A DNA stretch of 64,000 nucleotides from Lithodes maja (taxonomy: Eukaryota; Arthropoda; Malacostraca; Decapoda; Lithodidae): the NCBI GenBank assembly GCA_037953745.1, contig JBAKBP010007994.1:1-64000 (forward strand). Direction: 5' to 3'. Below, piece by piece: positions 1 to 10,319 of this stretch. A program made the translations under genes and the position numbers. The notes under the pieces were generated by a model, which was given only the letters and a program-made list of their open reading frames with translations, had not been told where the DNA came from and did no database searches. Numbering within the stretch: the stretch's first letter is position 1; every line of letters starts with the position of its first letter.

Positions 1-564
1 ATACAGACTCTTAGTGGACAGAGGTTTTGAGGCAAGTAAATTGTTCCATAAATTTAATCTTTTTAGGGTCAATTATTGTGACTGTATTCTAAAATTTGAC
101 ATCAATAATTTTAATCAAGCATTTTTAACTTGAAGTTTCTTGTATAACCTCTGCTTACTTTTTGTCTGTATTTATTGTTTTTTGTCTGTATTTATTGTTT
201 ATCTTTTTCTTTTTCTTTTTCTATTATTAATATTAATATTGATGATTTTTTAAATTTATTGTTCTTGTTAACCTCTCCGCGGCGCACAGGGGGTTTTCTA
301 CAGGGTAAGACTGTGCGCACCTATGATGATTTGGGGACCTATTGCAAATTTCGATAAAAAGTACCTCATCGTGTAGGGAATGTTTGCGGGCATCGGCCCA
401 TATATATTTGACCCCCCAAAAAATGTCTGGGGGGGGTGGGGGAACGGTCCGTAGTTGAAAAATGTGGAGCGAATGGCACCGCGCGGCTAGATTGTCATCG
501 AGCGGCGAGATTTCCCTGCCGAATATTTACGCGCGCAGGGGATAGAAGGAGAGGGAGGAGGGGG
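1..564. other. AT-rich intergenic DNA, no gene recognised
   Basis: No frame here resembles a known protein. The first 250 bases are T-rich. Around 410-445 there is a short C/G homopolymer patch. Nothing else stands out. Confidence 0.5.
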
Positions 565-1190
565 TGGGTTACGGCGTATTATCACGTATATGTCCATTTT
601 TGAGCCCTTTTAGGCTATGTAGAGTATGTATACGTGTGTAGGCCACCCATATAACAATGAATATGCCTCATAGTGACCAAAAATTGCAATACAGTATATA
701 AGGGAATTATAAGAGAATTTTTAGGCGGGAATGAAATGTGTTGGAGGTTTGGCGGCAATTTATGAGCTGAGAGTGTGGTTTACGCCATACATATCACGTA
801 TATCTTGTACGTAGAGCACTGTCATGCTATAATACAGACTTGTACGTATGTATACGTGCCATATATCAAAATATATACCGCATATTGACCAATTCATGCG
901 ATATTTACGCACATTATCAAAGAGTTTCTATGCGTGAACCAAGGTGTGAGTGAGCTGTGCTGGGAATGAAAGGGGGAGAGGGTGTGTTACGCCATACATA
1001 TCACGTAAATCTTGTATTTAGAGCACCGTCATGCTATAATAAAGACGTGTACGTATGTAGGCGTCCCATATAACAAGGAATATACCGCATATAGCCCAAT
1101 TGATGCGATATTTACGCAAATTGTGAATGTGTTTCTAGCACACGGAAGCCTGAAAGGGTGGGTTGGGGGGGGGGTGGGTGTGTGGGAGGG
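565..1190 (+). repeat. Three degenerate ~207-bp tandem units
   Basis: Units begin near 566, 774 and 981, each with a 'ttacg(c/g)c...atcacgta' start. Each continues with a 'gtacgtatgta' block, a 'ccatat' block and a 'gaatataccgcatat'-type block, and ends in a G-rich 'gggaatgaaa' segment. Units 2 and 3 are closest. Unit 1 shares the order but is more diverged. The third grades into G-rich sequence near 1150-1230. Satellite-like; no coding capacity. Confidence 0.6.
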
Positions 1191-2229
1191 AGGGAGGGAG
1201 GCATGCAGGGGTGCAGGGAGGGAGTGAGTGTGTCGTCAAGAGAAGGAAGGCAGGCAGATCTCTAGATAGATAACCAGCTGTGTGACAAGTGTGAAGGCGC
1301 TCGAGGCGTATGGATGCTTGGGATTTTGAACCTTGTCTTCCAGGTGTCTGGTGTTTCTTGCCACCAAGAGTTTTACAATAACATGAGTCAGGAATGGAGA
1401 GAGAGAGAGAGAGATAGATAGAAACTGAGACATGCGTATGTTGTACGTATAAATGGACTTCAGAATTGCATTTTTATGCAAGCAGACATTGCATTTTAGA
1501 CACATGTGAAGTACCACAGAAACATGTAGGCCATTGACTGTCAATAAACTACTATATTATAGAGCACCAGCGACGGTGGTCAGTAAACACGTGCAGATTG
1601 CCTTTTGCGATAAAGGGCTAAATATAGAATGGTGTCTCCTTACACTTGCGAAAGGGTAGATTGCCACCAGAGAAACGTTTACTTATTTATTTCCAAGTAC
1701 TGTAATATGCAATCTAAATGTACATTCGAGACCTACTGCAATTATTTGTATGACAGTCATGACTATGTATAATCCAATATACGCGCGTAGGCGAGACATA
1801 AGAAAGCTGGTTGAGCAATTTACGACACCCACACAGTTATTATTCTTTTTTATTTACAATATTATACAATACAAATGTATTTGTGAAGAGTATTTTATCC
1901 ATTATTGTATTTATACAAATTTTGTTCCCAGACAGAGCTGCTGTGGCTGGTGTAGTAGGGCCTAAAGGGAGCGGCAAGGGTCACCGCTTGACCGTGTGAA
2001 AATGAGTGGAGTCGCACTGAGAGGGGCAATTTTGCTGAATGTTTTGGCAATTTTGGACAGAATAAAGTTATATAATTACTAATTCTTGACAGAGACAAAC
2101 TTTCATAAACCTTGGCATGATATAATTGATAATCCCATCAATTTACAAACATAAATTGGTGGGATAATTCATTTTTTTTTGTATATTGTCATTTCGATTG
2201 TAGACACGAAGTTTTGAGTGATATTTGGT
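1191..2229. other. Non-coding stretch
   Basis: A G-rich run lies near 1155-1230 and a short (GA)n tract near 1399-1420. Open frames here have no recognisable motif and no codon bias, and look like chance. Confidence 0.45.
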
Positions 2230-2345
2230 ATGAGCTCCTGTGGCATGGTTGGTAAGGTTGCGGACTGGAAAACTCAAAGTGTGCTAGGGTTGTGGGATCG
2301 AATCCAGGAGGGGGTTATGGGGAAGGTTTTATATTGTCTAGAACA
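2230..2345 (+). repeat. tRNA-derived SINE-like head
   Basis: A polymerase III A-box-like block (tggcatggttgg, about 2240) is followed about 50 bases later by a B-box-like gatcgaatcc (about 2298). The intervening 'ggactggaaaactc' sits where an anticodon arm would be. The arms do not pair well enough for a working tRNA, and a T-rich tail follows (2350-2368). Best read as a SINE head or tRNA pseudogene. Confidence 0.45.
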
Positions 2346-2368
2346 TTTTTGATAAATTTTTTTTTTTA

Positions 2369-2452
2369 CAAGATCATGCCATTGTATTCAATAAATATGA
2401 AATATTCATAGAATATATCATATTGTAAGAATACAATGACATGACCTTGTGT
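2369..2452. repeat. Short inverted repeat (hairpin)
   Basis: The arm at about 2370-2391 (caagatcatgccattgtatt) is matched by its near-exact reverse complement at about 2429-2450, separated by about 38 AT-rich bases. Both sides are flanked by poly-T runs. It could be a tiny foldback element. No coding content. Confidence 0.6.
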
Positions 2453-2784
2453 TTTTTTTTTTTATTATTGTTTTTTTTTTATTATCTTAGTAGGTTTGAC
2501 AGGATTTGTTGAAACATATTTATTTTTGTACAATTCATTTGAGGTAAGAAAATAATTATATACACATGACTTTGACTAATAACAAACATATATATTGATA
2601 TAATAAAAAAATAAGGCATATAACATGTAAATATTTGAAACTTATAAACTAAATAATGAAACATACAATTATATAATGTAAAAGCTATATCACAGGGACA
2701 TCTTTGGAACTTATACATTATATAATATATATGTTACATTATGAGGTAGCGTGATCAATTAGGTCAGGTCAGGTAAGGTAGGGC
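2453..2784. other. AT-rich gap before piggyBac element 1
   Basis: Poly-T and AT-rich sequence with no gene. The left terminus of the neighbouring piggyBac element was looked for here and not found: there is no TTAA followed by the CCTGGGAGC-type end seen elsewhere in the window. Confidence 0.5.
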
Positions 2785-2990
2785 GCGAGTCCAGGACAGG
2801 GCTGAGCAGGGGGCGAGTCCAGGGCAGGGCTGAGCAGGGGGCGAGTCCAGGGCAGGGCTGAGCAGGGGGCGAGTCCAGGGCAGGGCTGAGCAGGGGGCGA
2901 GTCCAGGGCAGGGCTGAGCAGGGGGCGAGTCCAGGGCAGGGCAGGGCAGGGCAGGGCAGGGCAGTACAGGGCAGTGCAGGGCAGGGCGGG
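2785..2990. repeat. 28-bp minisatellite, about six copies, plus GCAGG-rich tail
   Basis: The word gcgagtccagg recurs at 2785, 2813, 2841, 2869, 2897 and 2925, a regular 28-base period. The last copy passes into a (gggca)n run up to about 2985, immediately before the transposase stop codon. The GC-rich array differs sharply from the AT-rich DNA to its left and may have arisen in the 3' region of the piggyBac element. Confidence 0.85.
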
Positions 2991-3002
2991 GCAAGGCGAC
3001 AC

Positions 3003-5936
3003 TCAAAATTTTTTGAAGGTGTGGTAGTCCCTGAAGCACTCGCCCATACAGAGTGCAACTTTGCACTCTGCGCACATTGAGGTGACTCTTTTTGGGACAT
3101 GGGGTTTCCTGACACTGGAGCTGCAGACGACGCACTGCACCTGCCTGTGACGAGTGCCAATCACCTCGGTGCTGATCAGGTAGTGTCTTTGGACACCCAC
3201 CTGCACTCGGTCAGGAACGTGATCCCCACGCCATGCCGTACGTCTCTGAGTGGTGGTGCCATACTTCTCCAGGAGTTGGTATGAGACGTTGTACACGAAC
3301 TCCCGGAATTTCAGCTTCTGGTTTGGGGACATATCCTTCTTTACCAACCACAAGTTGTAGGCGTTGAGCATCGTGATATCAACTAGGTGGAGGAAGAGCT
3401 TGTGATACCACTTCACAGTCTTCCTCAGACACTCAACGCCTGACAGCTGACAGTCAGACTTGTCCACCAGGCGCATGTTCTTAGTGTAGTCCACTACCAT
3501 GTCGGGCTTGTAGATGGTCTTCCTGGTTCTGAAGTGGATTTTGCCAGAATCCACCTGGGCACCTGTGTGGACGGTGGAAAGCAGGTGGACGTCTCGCTTG
3601 TCCTTCCACTTCAGGGCTATCACTTTCCCACACTTTTCGAGCTGCTTGTACTTCTGCCCCTTTCGTCGCCTTCTTCGAACATGCCTCTCGCGGTGTTCCT
3701 GGGCCAGGTCGTCTTCTGAAGGTGTGTCACTGGAGGAGGCATCTGTGAGAGGAATGACATCACCTGTGAATTTTGGCATAAACTTTCTTGTCTTTCTGAC
3801 AGTCCCACATGACCCCGTTTGGTTGTCATGAAGAAACTGGCAGAGAGCAGGAGAAGTATACCAGTTGTCAGTGTAGATGATGTGGCCTTTGCCCAGGTAA
3901 GGTGCCAACATTTTCCTGACGATGGCACCTGACATGCCCATGGGGTCATTGGCAGCGGCTTTCGGGATGTCAATGTCAGTGCCTGTGTACACGATCATGT
4001 CAAGCACTATTCCAGTTTCGCAGTCACACAAAACGAAGAGCTTGATTCCGAACCTATGCCTTTTCAAGGGGATATACTGTTTGAACACAAGACGTCCTTT
4101 GAAGAGCACGAGCGACTCGTCAATCACCAAATTGAGGAAGGGGTAAAAGTATTTCCTAAACCTCTCCAACAACATGGTGAACACAGTCCGAACTTTCCAT
4201 ATCCTGTCAATCCTGTTAGGATTTTCGTTGTCTGCAAAGTGCATAAATCTTAGCAGCAACAAAAATCTGTCACGAGTCATGAACTTATTGAAAGTTGGGG
4301 TGGCGATGAGAGGGTCGTGCTTCCAGTAGTGTTGCAACACATGCTTCTTGATGAGAGGCATGAGGAACAACAAGGCAAAGAACGTCATAAATTCTTCAAC
4401 AGTCGTATCCACCCAGCCTCGTATTCTCGCTTTTGGAGAAAGGACGTCCAATCGGCCAAACACCCACCTGTAGTAGGCGTTTGTTTGGGCAACGATGAAC
4501 GTCATTACCTCAAAATCGAAAAAAGCGAGGAAGAAGTCGCTTTCGTTCGCGTGCTCGTCACAGGGCCAGTCGTCAGTTGTACCTGACGTCCCAGGATTGA
4601 ACTGGGGCACGTCAGGTACAAAATTGACCCCGTCAGACCAATCGAACGTAGGCAAGCCAGGGATCGGAATGTCGTCTGCGTCTGCTTCATCGTCTGAAAT
4701 ATCGCTTCCATGGTCGCGATACAGCACATTATCATCATCACCCTCCTCTTCACTGGACAGACGATGACCTTCCTCGTTTTCGTCGCCGACGTCCGACTCA
4801 CTCCCACTGTCCACTCCCAAATCCCCCCACCCTTGGTCCCGTGCTTGGTCTTCGTCGTCAAAACCTTGACTGCCAATGTCCTGTAAATCACCATCAAACA
4901 GCAGGGCGGCATATTTGGATGGTGTCAGAGTTTTCCGGGTAATTTTGCCACGCAAGGGTGTCTGATGGACAGGGACAGCAGAGGTGGCGGTAGGGGCGGC
5001 GGTAGGGGCGGCGGTAGGGGCGGCGGCAGAGGCGGCGGCCGAGGCGGCGGCAGGGGCAGCAGTGGTGCGTGGCCTTGATGGGAAGATGATGGTGGTGCCT
5101 GTCGCCCTTCTCTCTGTTCCTTGGGCAGGGGCGGCAGGGGCGGCAGGGGCGGCAGGGGCAGCAGGGCCACCAGGGAAAGCAGGGCCAGCAGTCGCTTTCC
5201 CTCTCCCTTTCCCCTTCCCCTTCCCCTTCCCCTTCCCTGTTCCTTGGGCAGGGGCGGCAGGGGCAGCAGGGGCGGCAGGGGCGGCAGCGGCAGCCGGGCC
5301 AGGGGCGGCGGCTGGTGGTGGTGGTGGTGGTAGGGGCACTGTGGCTGGCGTACGGGATCTTTTCCCTACGCCCGTGCCTTTAATTTTTCCTGCCCCCGCA
5401 GGTTTTGCAGCCCTAGGGCGGCCTCCTGCGTCGCTGGCAGGGGCAGCAGGGGCGGCAGCGGCAGTCGGGCCAGGGGCGGCGGCGGCAGCCGGGCCAGGGG
5501 CGGCGGCTGGTGGTGGTGGTGGTGGTGGTAGGGGCACTGTGGCTGGCGTACGGGATCTTTTCCCTACGCCCGTGCCTTTAATTTTTCCTGCCCCCGCAGG
5601 TTCTGCAGCCCTAGGGCGGCCTCCTGCGTCGCTGGTACCGGTGGCAGGGGTGGCAGGGGTGGCAGTGGTGGTAGTGGTGGTGGTAGTGGTTGTTGCAGTG
5701 GCCTGGGTCGTGGTGGCAGTGTCACGAAAGACCAATGACCTCTGTGCCATTGCCCTGCTTGCACGTGTTTTCCGTGCTTTGGGTGCTGGTGTTTCGTCCT
5801 CCGAGCTGTAGGGCGTGTCATACTGGTAGCTAGGGTCTTTGGCAGCCACCCTCTGCCTTCCACGGCGGCTAACACCACCAGAAGAAGGGCTGGTTGTGTC
5901 ATCAGGGAGCGAGCGTGAGGGACGTGTGGGCTCCAT
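3003..5936 (-). CDS. piggyBac-family transposase 1 (977 aa, intact)
   Basis: Nuclear cut-and-paste DDE/D transposase acting at TTAA sites. Catalytic aspartates are visible as DESLVLFKGR (D606), TDNWYTS (D690) and the pair in VDKSD (D825, D828). The C-terminal 45 residues hold a cysteine-rich zinc-binding domain (CVVC...CAEC...C...C...H), typical of piggyBac proteins that bind their own ends. Residues ~90-330 are low complexity: a threonine run, then alternating proline and alanine blocks with two near-identical ~50-residue repeats and a GKGKGKGKG segment. The family usually has 500-700 residues, and the excess is this expansion. The frame is open throughout; the Met at 5936 lies ~160 bases inside the right terminal block. 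Whether it is active cannot be judged from sequence alone. Confidence 0.93.
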   Translation of the reverse strand: MEPTRPSRSLPDDTTSPSSGGVSRRGRQRVAAKDPSYQYDTPYSSEDETPAPKARKTRASRAMAQRSLVFRDTATTTQATATTTTTTTTTTATPATPATGTSDAGGRPRAAEPAGAGKIKGTGVGKRSRTPATVPLPPPPPPPAAAPGPAAAAAPGPTAAAAPAAPASDAGGRPRAAKPAGAGKIKGTGVGKRSRTPATVPLPPPPPPAAAPGPAAAAAPAAPAAPAAPAQGTGKGKGKGKGKGRGKATAGPAFPGGPAAPAAPAAPAAPAQGTERRATGTTIIFPSRPRTTAAPAAASAAASAAAPTAAPTAAPTATSAVPVHQTPLRGKITRKTLTPSKYAALLFDGDLQDIGSQGFDDEDQARDQGWGDLGVDSGSESDVGDENEEGHRLSSEEEGDDDNVLYRDHGSDISDDEADADDIPIPGLPTFDWSDGVNFVPDVPQFNPGTSGTTDDWPCDEHANESDFFLAFFDFEVMTFIVAQTNAYYRWVFGRLDVLSPKARIRGWVDTTVEEFMTFFALLFLMPLIKKHVLQHYWKHDPLIATPTFNKFMTRDRFLLLLRFMHFADNENPNRIDRIWKVRTVFTMLLERFRKYFYPFLNLVIDESLVLFKGRLVFKQYIPLKRHRFGIKLFVLCDCETGIVLDMIVYTGTDIDIPKAAANDPMGMSGAIVRKMLAPYLGKGHIIYTDNWYTSPALCQFLHDNQTGSCGTVRKTRKFMPKFTGDVIPLTDASSSDTPSEDDLAQEHRERHVRRRRRKGQKYKQLEKCGKVIALKWKDKRDVHLLSTVHTGAQVDSGKIHFRTRKTIYKPDMVVDYTKNMRLVDKSDCQLSGVECLRKTVKWYHKLFLHLVDITMLNAYNLWLVKKDMSPNQKLKFREFVYNVSYQLLEKYGTTTQRRTAWRGDHVPDRVQVGVQRHYLISTEVIGTRHRQVQCVVCSSSVRKPHVPKRVTSMCAECKVALCMGECFRDYHTFKKF
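4940..5700. repeat. GC-rich low-complexity and duplicated blocks within transposase 1
   Basis: The segment at about 5296-5445 is repeated nearly exactly at about 5475-5630, each copy running from a ggtggt run through 'ggggcactgtggctggcgta' to 'gcctcctgcgtcgctgg'. Between and around them are (ggcagggg)n and (ttcccc)n runs. This codes the Ala/Pro/Gly/Lys repeats of the transposase N-terminal region and produces long spurious open frames on the plus strand. Confidence 0.85.
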
Positions 5937-6097
5937 GACTAGTGCTTGGTTACTGGCGCGGTGGTGCTTGCACGAGTGCGGGGAGAGCGTTTGGCGGGGT
6001 GGTATCGAGAGTTGACACGTAGTACTATATCCACACCAATTTTCAGCCGTCTGACTATTAACGCGCGGTTTTGGTACGCGTTCAAAAGCGTTACTCC

Positions 6098-6160
6098 AGA
6101 GAGTCTTCCCGCAGTCCGCCGGGGGAACTCTTAAGAGTCTTCCCGCAGCTCCCGGGTTAA
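6098..6160 (-). repeat. Right terminal repeat of piggyBac-like element 1, with TTAA
   Basis: The block contains two copies of gagtcttcccgcag, separated by a 'tccgccgggggaactcttaa' segment, and ends in ctcccggg plus TTAA. Doubled motifs of this type are plausible transposase-binding sites. Copies at 56344-56407, 56728-56795 and 63709-63776 have the same arrangement. Confidence 0.85.
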
Positions 6161-6973
6161 AAGAGTACTCTTTGTTTAAATCTGTTGTTACTTCATATTT
6201 TGCAATTATTTGTCTTTATATTATATGTATTCATTGTCGATAGTATCAATTGCTTACTTTTGCGATTTCCTTAGTTTATTTGTGCTATAAATGTAGGTTA
6301 TTTGTAGGGTAGTTATTGATAGGGGTCACTTGAGGCATGCTATGCTTACAGGTACCTACCCGATAGCACTATCGTTAGTGAGTGCTGTACTGTATTTTAT
6401 ATATTATTTTGTAATAGTATAGATATCTTATCAATATTTGTATTGTGTACTATTGTTAATGTCTTGTCATGTTGCAAATTTGATTTTAAATAATATTTTG
6501 ACATTTAACATGTAGTTTCTTTATTCATGCAGAGTTTAGTAAAATTTGCCAGAACGTCCCGGACTTCCCAAACTTGACTACTTCCTTTAACGTGACGATA
6601 GTGCGTTGTTATATGTGCGATTAGTTTGCTTGGGAAACAGATTAACTTGCTCATGTAGTAATGTACACCCTATGTGGTGGATTGTGTTCTTTTATTTAAT
6701 AATTTTCATTTTAGTAAGCGTTGTTTCCACATAGCGATTTTGATAATTTAATTTGACTTTATATTGTCCTTGTCCCAATTTTGGTTTGTTTAGTTTGCAA
6801 GTTTTACATTTTAATTGATAACAACATCTTTCTGTAAAGTACTGTAGCTATATTTCTTCCGAATCGGACAATGAATGGTTCACCAAGTGTCAACATCATA
6901 ATACTGTACAATGTGTACATACATTAGTTTCACAGTCGCTATACTGTATAATGTATGTTACTTGTCCAGCATA
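6161..6973. other. AT-rich stretch, no gene
   Basis: No protein-like frame, RNA gene or repeat structure was recognised between the piggyBac end and the next TTAA element. Confidence 0.5.
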
Positions 6974-7500
6974 TTAACCCTTGTTTAGCGGGACCCGACT
7001 TAAGTCGGTCTAGAGAACCAAGGACTAAGTGGCGGGGCCCGACTTAAGTCCGTGTGCAATTTTTGAGCAATAATGGCTCTGAGAGAGAGAGAGACGAGCG
7101 ATGGGAGGAGCGTAGGTCGGCTCATGACCGCTCGGCACGGGTCCCGCGCGACTTCTGACGTTCCCTCCACACACATCCACACTCACTGCCTCGCTACACA
7201 GGGAATTATGTAAGGATATTACCGTATTTTAGGGATTTTGCACTCGTCTTGCACGATTGTTGCAAGAGAACGCATGGTCGTAGAAGGATGGTTCTGGTGT
7301 CATTGGAAAGCTCAATTATCACCCTTTCAGGGATACATAATTGTATTACACTCTGGCTCTTGTTTATGCATGAAAAAGAGCACGGAAACAAGCTCGTTTA
7401 GGGTAGAGAGAGAATGAGATATTTTTCAACAGCCTACTGGGCTGCAGCCCTCATAAGGCTGGTTTCGTTTAGGGTAAAACCACCCGCTTGCCAGGTAGAA
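6974..7500. mobile_element. TTAA-type MITE, copy 1 (right end degraded)
   Basis: Begins TTAACCCTTGTTTAGCGGG. Its interior (about 7202-7410) matches the interior of the 31107-31593 element almost base for base over long stretches, for example 'gtcattggaaagctc' and 'cttgtttatgcatgaaaa'. Both approach their right end with 'accacccgct'. No TTAA is visible at the expected right end (about 7500), so this end is mutated or truncated. Non-coding. Confidence 0.75.
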
Positions 7501-8424
7501 GTTACCGACCTAGCCGCTCGTGGAGTGTTAAGTGTGCCACAGATGTAACGTGCGTCATTCGAACTCGGGAGGACCTGGGATTAGTCCTCTCTGTATACAG
7601 AGTATATTTCAACACCCATGGCCTCCCAACCCTAGTCTGCAATGGCGGACATCAGAGGTGTCTTAGACCTATTTTGTATGCAAATGTTAGGACCTGATCA
7701 ACATGACCGATCTCATCACACCGGTCACAGACTACTTCCACAACCACAGCCACTCCAACAATACATTGAATACCACAGGAGCAAGTGATTATGTTACATA
7801 ATAACAACAGCGGAGAACCCACTATATTATTTCTTTCATCTCCAACTTTTCTCCATATCTTCTAATTCTTCAGCTCTAGAGCTCCCCTTATCCTCACCAA
7901 TCGTTCACATTCCCACCCCACCCCTAACTATTTAATATCTATAAAGGATGTGAAGCTAATTATGTCAGATTTTATAGATAAGACAATGACTTATTGTCTC
8001 TATATTAAGGTTGATATAAAATCAATTATATTTTACTGATTTTACAGAATTTAAAGCAACTGGCAACTGTTATCTTATTTCATACCATATTCCTCTCTAT
8101 TGATGGTAATATAAAGTCGACATTCCTGTTTCCCCTGGCAAACTACTCACTTGCATCCACCCACCCTACCCCCCTCCTCCCCCACTGCATATTTAGAGAC
8201 GATTTTAGCCTCTATTGCTCTATGACACTAGGTTGAGATCTGAATGCTTCTTTATAAAGACCCCTTTAACGTCAGCTTCTCCACTGCAGCAAAATGCACA
8301 AACATAGCTCTTCAGGGCTGCCAATAAGATTCCGATAACAATGATGACCTTAACTTTTCAGTTATAATACCAATAAAATGATTTCTGATTAACTTGCCCT
8401 AAACATAAGGGCTAATAATAAATA
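7501..8424. other. No gene recognised
   Basis: Mixed-composition sequence between the MITE and the DIRS-like element. Nothing supportable was seen on either strand. Confidence 0.45.
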
Positions 8425-8695
8425 TTTATTAGTGGCCCCTCCATCATTGACGAACATGCCTATTACATAAGGCATCCTCTTCAAACACTAATCCGCCGTA
8501 GTTTGAATCTACCGCGCAGAGCATTTAAAATCTGAGGAGCCTTCATCATGAGCGCACGCGACCTCACTCATGGCTTCAGTCATTATGAATTGGGTTCTCA
8601 CTACGAAAAAACTTCGTAAAAAATAAAAAAGAAAAAGAAAATAAGAATAACTATCCAATAAGCTTTCCATCATATCGTAGATGTACACTCTAACC
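8425..8695 (+). repeat. Left inverted terminal repeat of the DIRS-like element, outer part
   Basis: Reverse complement of 18805-19065, with the same landmarks: 'attgacgaacatgcctatta', 'aatccgccgtagtttgaatc', 'ctcatggcttcagtcattat' and 'agctttccatcatatcg'. It is interrupted at the TA at 8694-8695 by another transposon and resumes at 10024. The outermost 37 bases (8425-8461) are exactly complementary to 18576-18612 in the ICR. Confidence 0.88.
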
Positions 8696-10021
8696 TCCAT
8701 TTAACGGATTCCGATTTAACGGATATCGGCAATAACGGTCAAAAAATGTAGGCCGGACAATGGACCCAGCAACGGACATAGTCCGTTGCTATAAAAAAGT
8801 TGGAGCAAAGTCCGTTGCTCTATCTATTTATCTCTCTAATGCACCCACCTAAATCCCTTATACATTAACATAACTATGTCTTATTTGGACTTTTTGTAAT
8901 CTTTGAATCATTTCTAATATGATGGAATTGAAAAATATAATATCCTTCCAGCACATAGATAAATAATAAATAAGATAGTCAACAAAATATTTCAACTCTC
9001 CCCTCCGTGCCAGCAGAGACGGAAGATTTACGTTTGATAGATTTTTTGTTTTGTTTTTTTCCCTCGACATACACACTCTTTCTATTTATCTATCTCTCTA
9101 ATTCATCTATCTAAATCCCTTATACATTAACATAACTATGTCTTATTTGGACTTTTTGTAATCTTTGAATAATTTCTAATGTGATGGAATTGAAAAATAT
9201 AATATCCTTCCAGCACATAGATAAATAATAAATAAGATAGTCAAAAAAATAGTTCAACCCTCCCCTCAGTCTAGACGCCGAGCTTCCGAGACGGAAGATT
9301 TACGTTTGATAGATTTTTTGTTTTGTTTTTTTCCCTCGATATACACACTCTTTCTATCTATCTATCTCTCTAATTCATCTATCTAAATCCCTTATACATT
9401 AACATAACTATGTCTTATTTGGACTTTTTGTAATCTTTGAATAATTTCTAATGTGATGGAATTGAAAAATATAATATCCTTCCAGCACATAGATAAATAA
9501 TAAATGAGATAGTCAACAAAATATTTCAACCCTCCCCTCCGTCTATGCGCCGAGCTTCCCAGACGGGAGATTTACGTTTGATAGATTTTTGTTTTTTTTT
9601 TGTTCCCACGGTATACACAAAATGATGGGGAAATATTATAACATGTTTTTAATTGACATTTGTGTCGTTTTTGCTGATTATGAGTTGGTGGAAAATAAAA
9701 TCTTTAATTCTATCATATCGGAAATGATTCACAGATTATATAGAGACCAAATAATATACACTTTTAAGTGTGTTCAATAGTTTTGCATTATCAATAGGGT
9801 GTAGCACAAGGGATTACCAGGATTTATTTCAGGTACAGTAAAAAAAAGGATGCATAACAGTTAAATGTCACGATCGATCCGGACACCTGTACTCAACACC
9901 AAATTTTTCTCAAGGAATTTCCGGATTACATCCGGACTGGACAGTATTTAGCAGCAACGGACATTTAGCAGGAACGGACAGGTGCTTGCACGCATTTGTC
10001 CGTTAAATGGAGGGTCGAGTG
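8696..10021. mobile_element. TA-flanked Tc1/mariner-type non-autonomous element
   Basis: The ends are CACTCTAACCTCCATTTAAC and, inverted at the right, CACTCGACCCTCCATTTAAC; both are bounded by TA (8694-8695 and 10022-10023). The right DIRS repeat keeps the empty site at 18805-18806 with a single TA, so target and boundaries are certain. Subterminal 'acggac' motifs recur (8730-8815 and 9955-10005). There is no transposase. The interior is mostly the 262-272 bp tandem array. The ends resemble pogo/Tigger-group elements, but the family assignment is inference. Confidence 0.85.
8822..9608. repeat. Three tandem 262-272 bp units inside the TA-flanked element
   Basis: 'tacattaacataactatgtc' occurs at 8861, 9123 and 9395. 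Each unit carries 'ttatttggactttttgtaat', 'atcctt(c)cagcacatagat' and a closing 'gatttacgtttgatagattt' followed by a T-rich run. Units 2 and 3 are nearly identical; unit 1 differs slightly. No coding potential. Confidence 0.9.
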
Positions 10022-10023
10022 TA

Positions 10024-10072
10024 CTTGTGTGGATCTTTGACCAGACGCTGATTCAGGCGTCATTCTTCCTTC
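10024..10072 (+). repeat. Left inverted terminal repeat of the DIRS-like element, inner part
   Basis: Reverse complement of 18756-18804 (ggatctttgaccagacgctg and attcaggcgtcattcttcct). This is the continuation of the left repeat after the TA-flanked insertion. Confidence 0.9.
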
Positions 10073-10319
10073 TCTGCTCTGCGGTCAGCCGGCCCGGACG
10101 TGTTTCTCCACGCTCCGCTGGTTCCGCATTTGCTGCGTCCCTATTGAGTTTTTTCTCATTTGTTTACTCCGGGATGTATCGAGTAAGGTTAGGATATGCG
10201 TAGCAGGAGTGTCCTGGGCTGGTTGCCCGCAGTGCAGTGTATTTTGGGTCGTGTGTTTGGGGCATCTATTTCGGATGTACCCTCGTGGTCCGGTTGTGGA
10301 CAGGTGAACTTTTTCACAG
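10073..10319. other. Region between left terminal repeat and repeat array
   Basis: GC-richer DNA without a recognisable frame. In a typical DIRS element the gag-like ORF would begin hereabouts. None was recognised. Confidence 0.4.

Larger units (their letters stand above)
2785..6160 (-). mobile_element. piggyBac-like transposon 1 (right end intact, left end not found)
   Basis: The element comprises the minus-strand transposase and, upstream of it, a terminal block ending in cccggg followed by TTAA at 6157-6160. The same terminal block recurs at 56344-56407 and, inverted, at 56728 and 63709, which defines the family's terminus. No matching inverted terminus lies left of the gene, so the left boundary given is a guess at the start of the minisatellite. 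The element is either left-truncated or its left end was replaced by the minisatellite. Confidence 0.7.

Noticed and set aside
2840..3160. Proline/leucine/alanine-rich minus-strand frames across the 28-bp minisatellite
   Set aside because: Frames are kept open by the repeat in more than one phase. No protein features.
4984..5811. 275-codon plus-strand open frame, alanine/glycine/valine rich
   Set aside because: It is the antisense of the repeat-rich N-terminal region of transposase 1. GC-rich triplet-like repeats keep several frames open at once.
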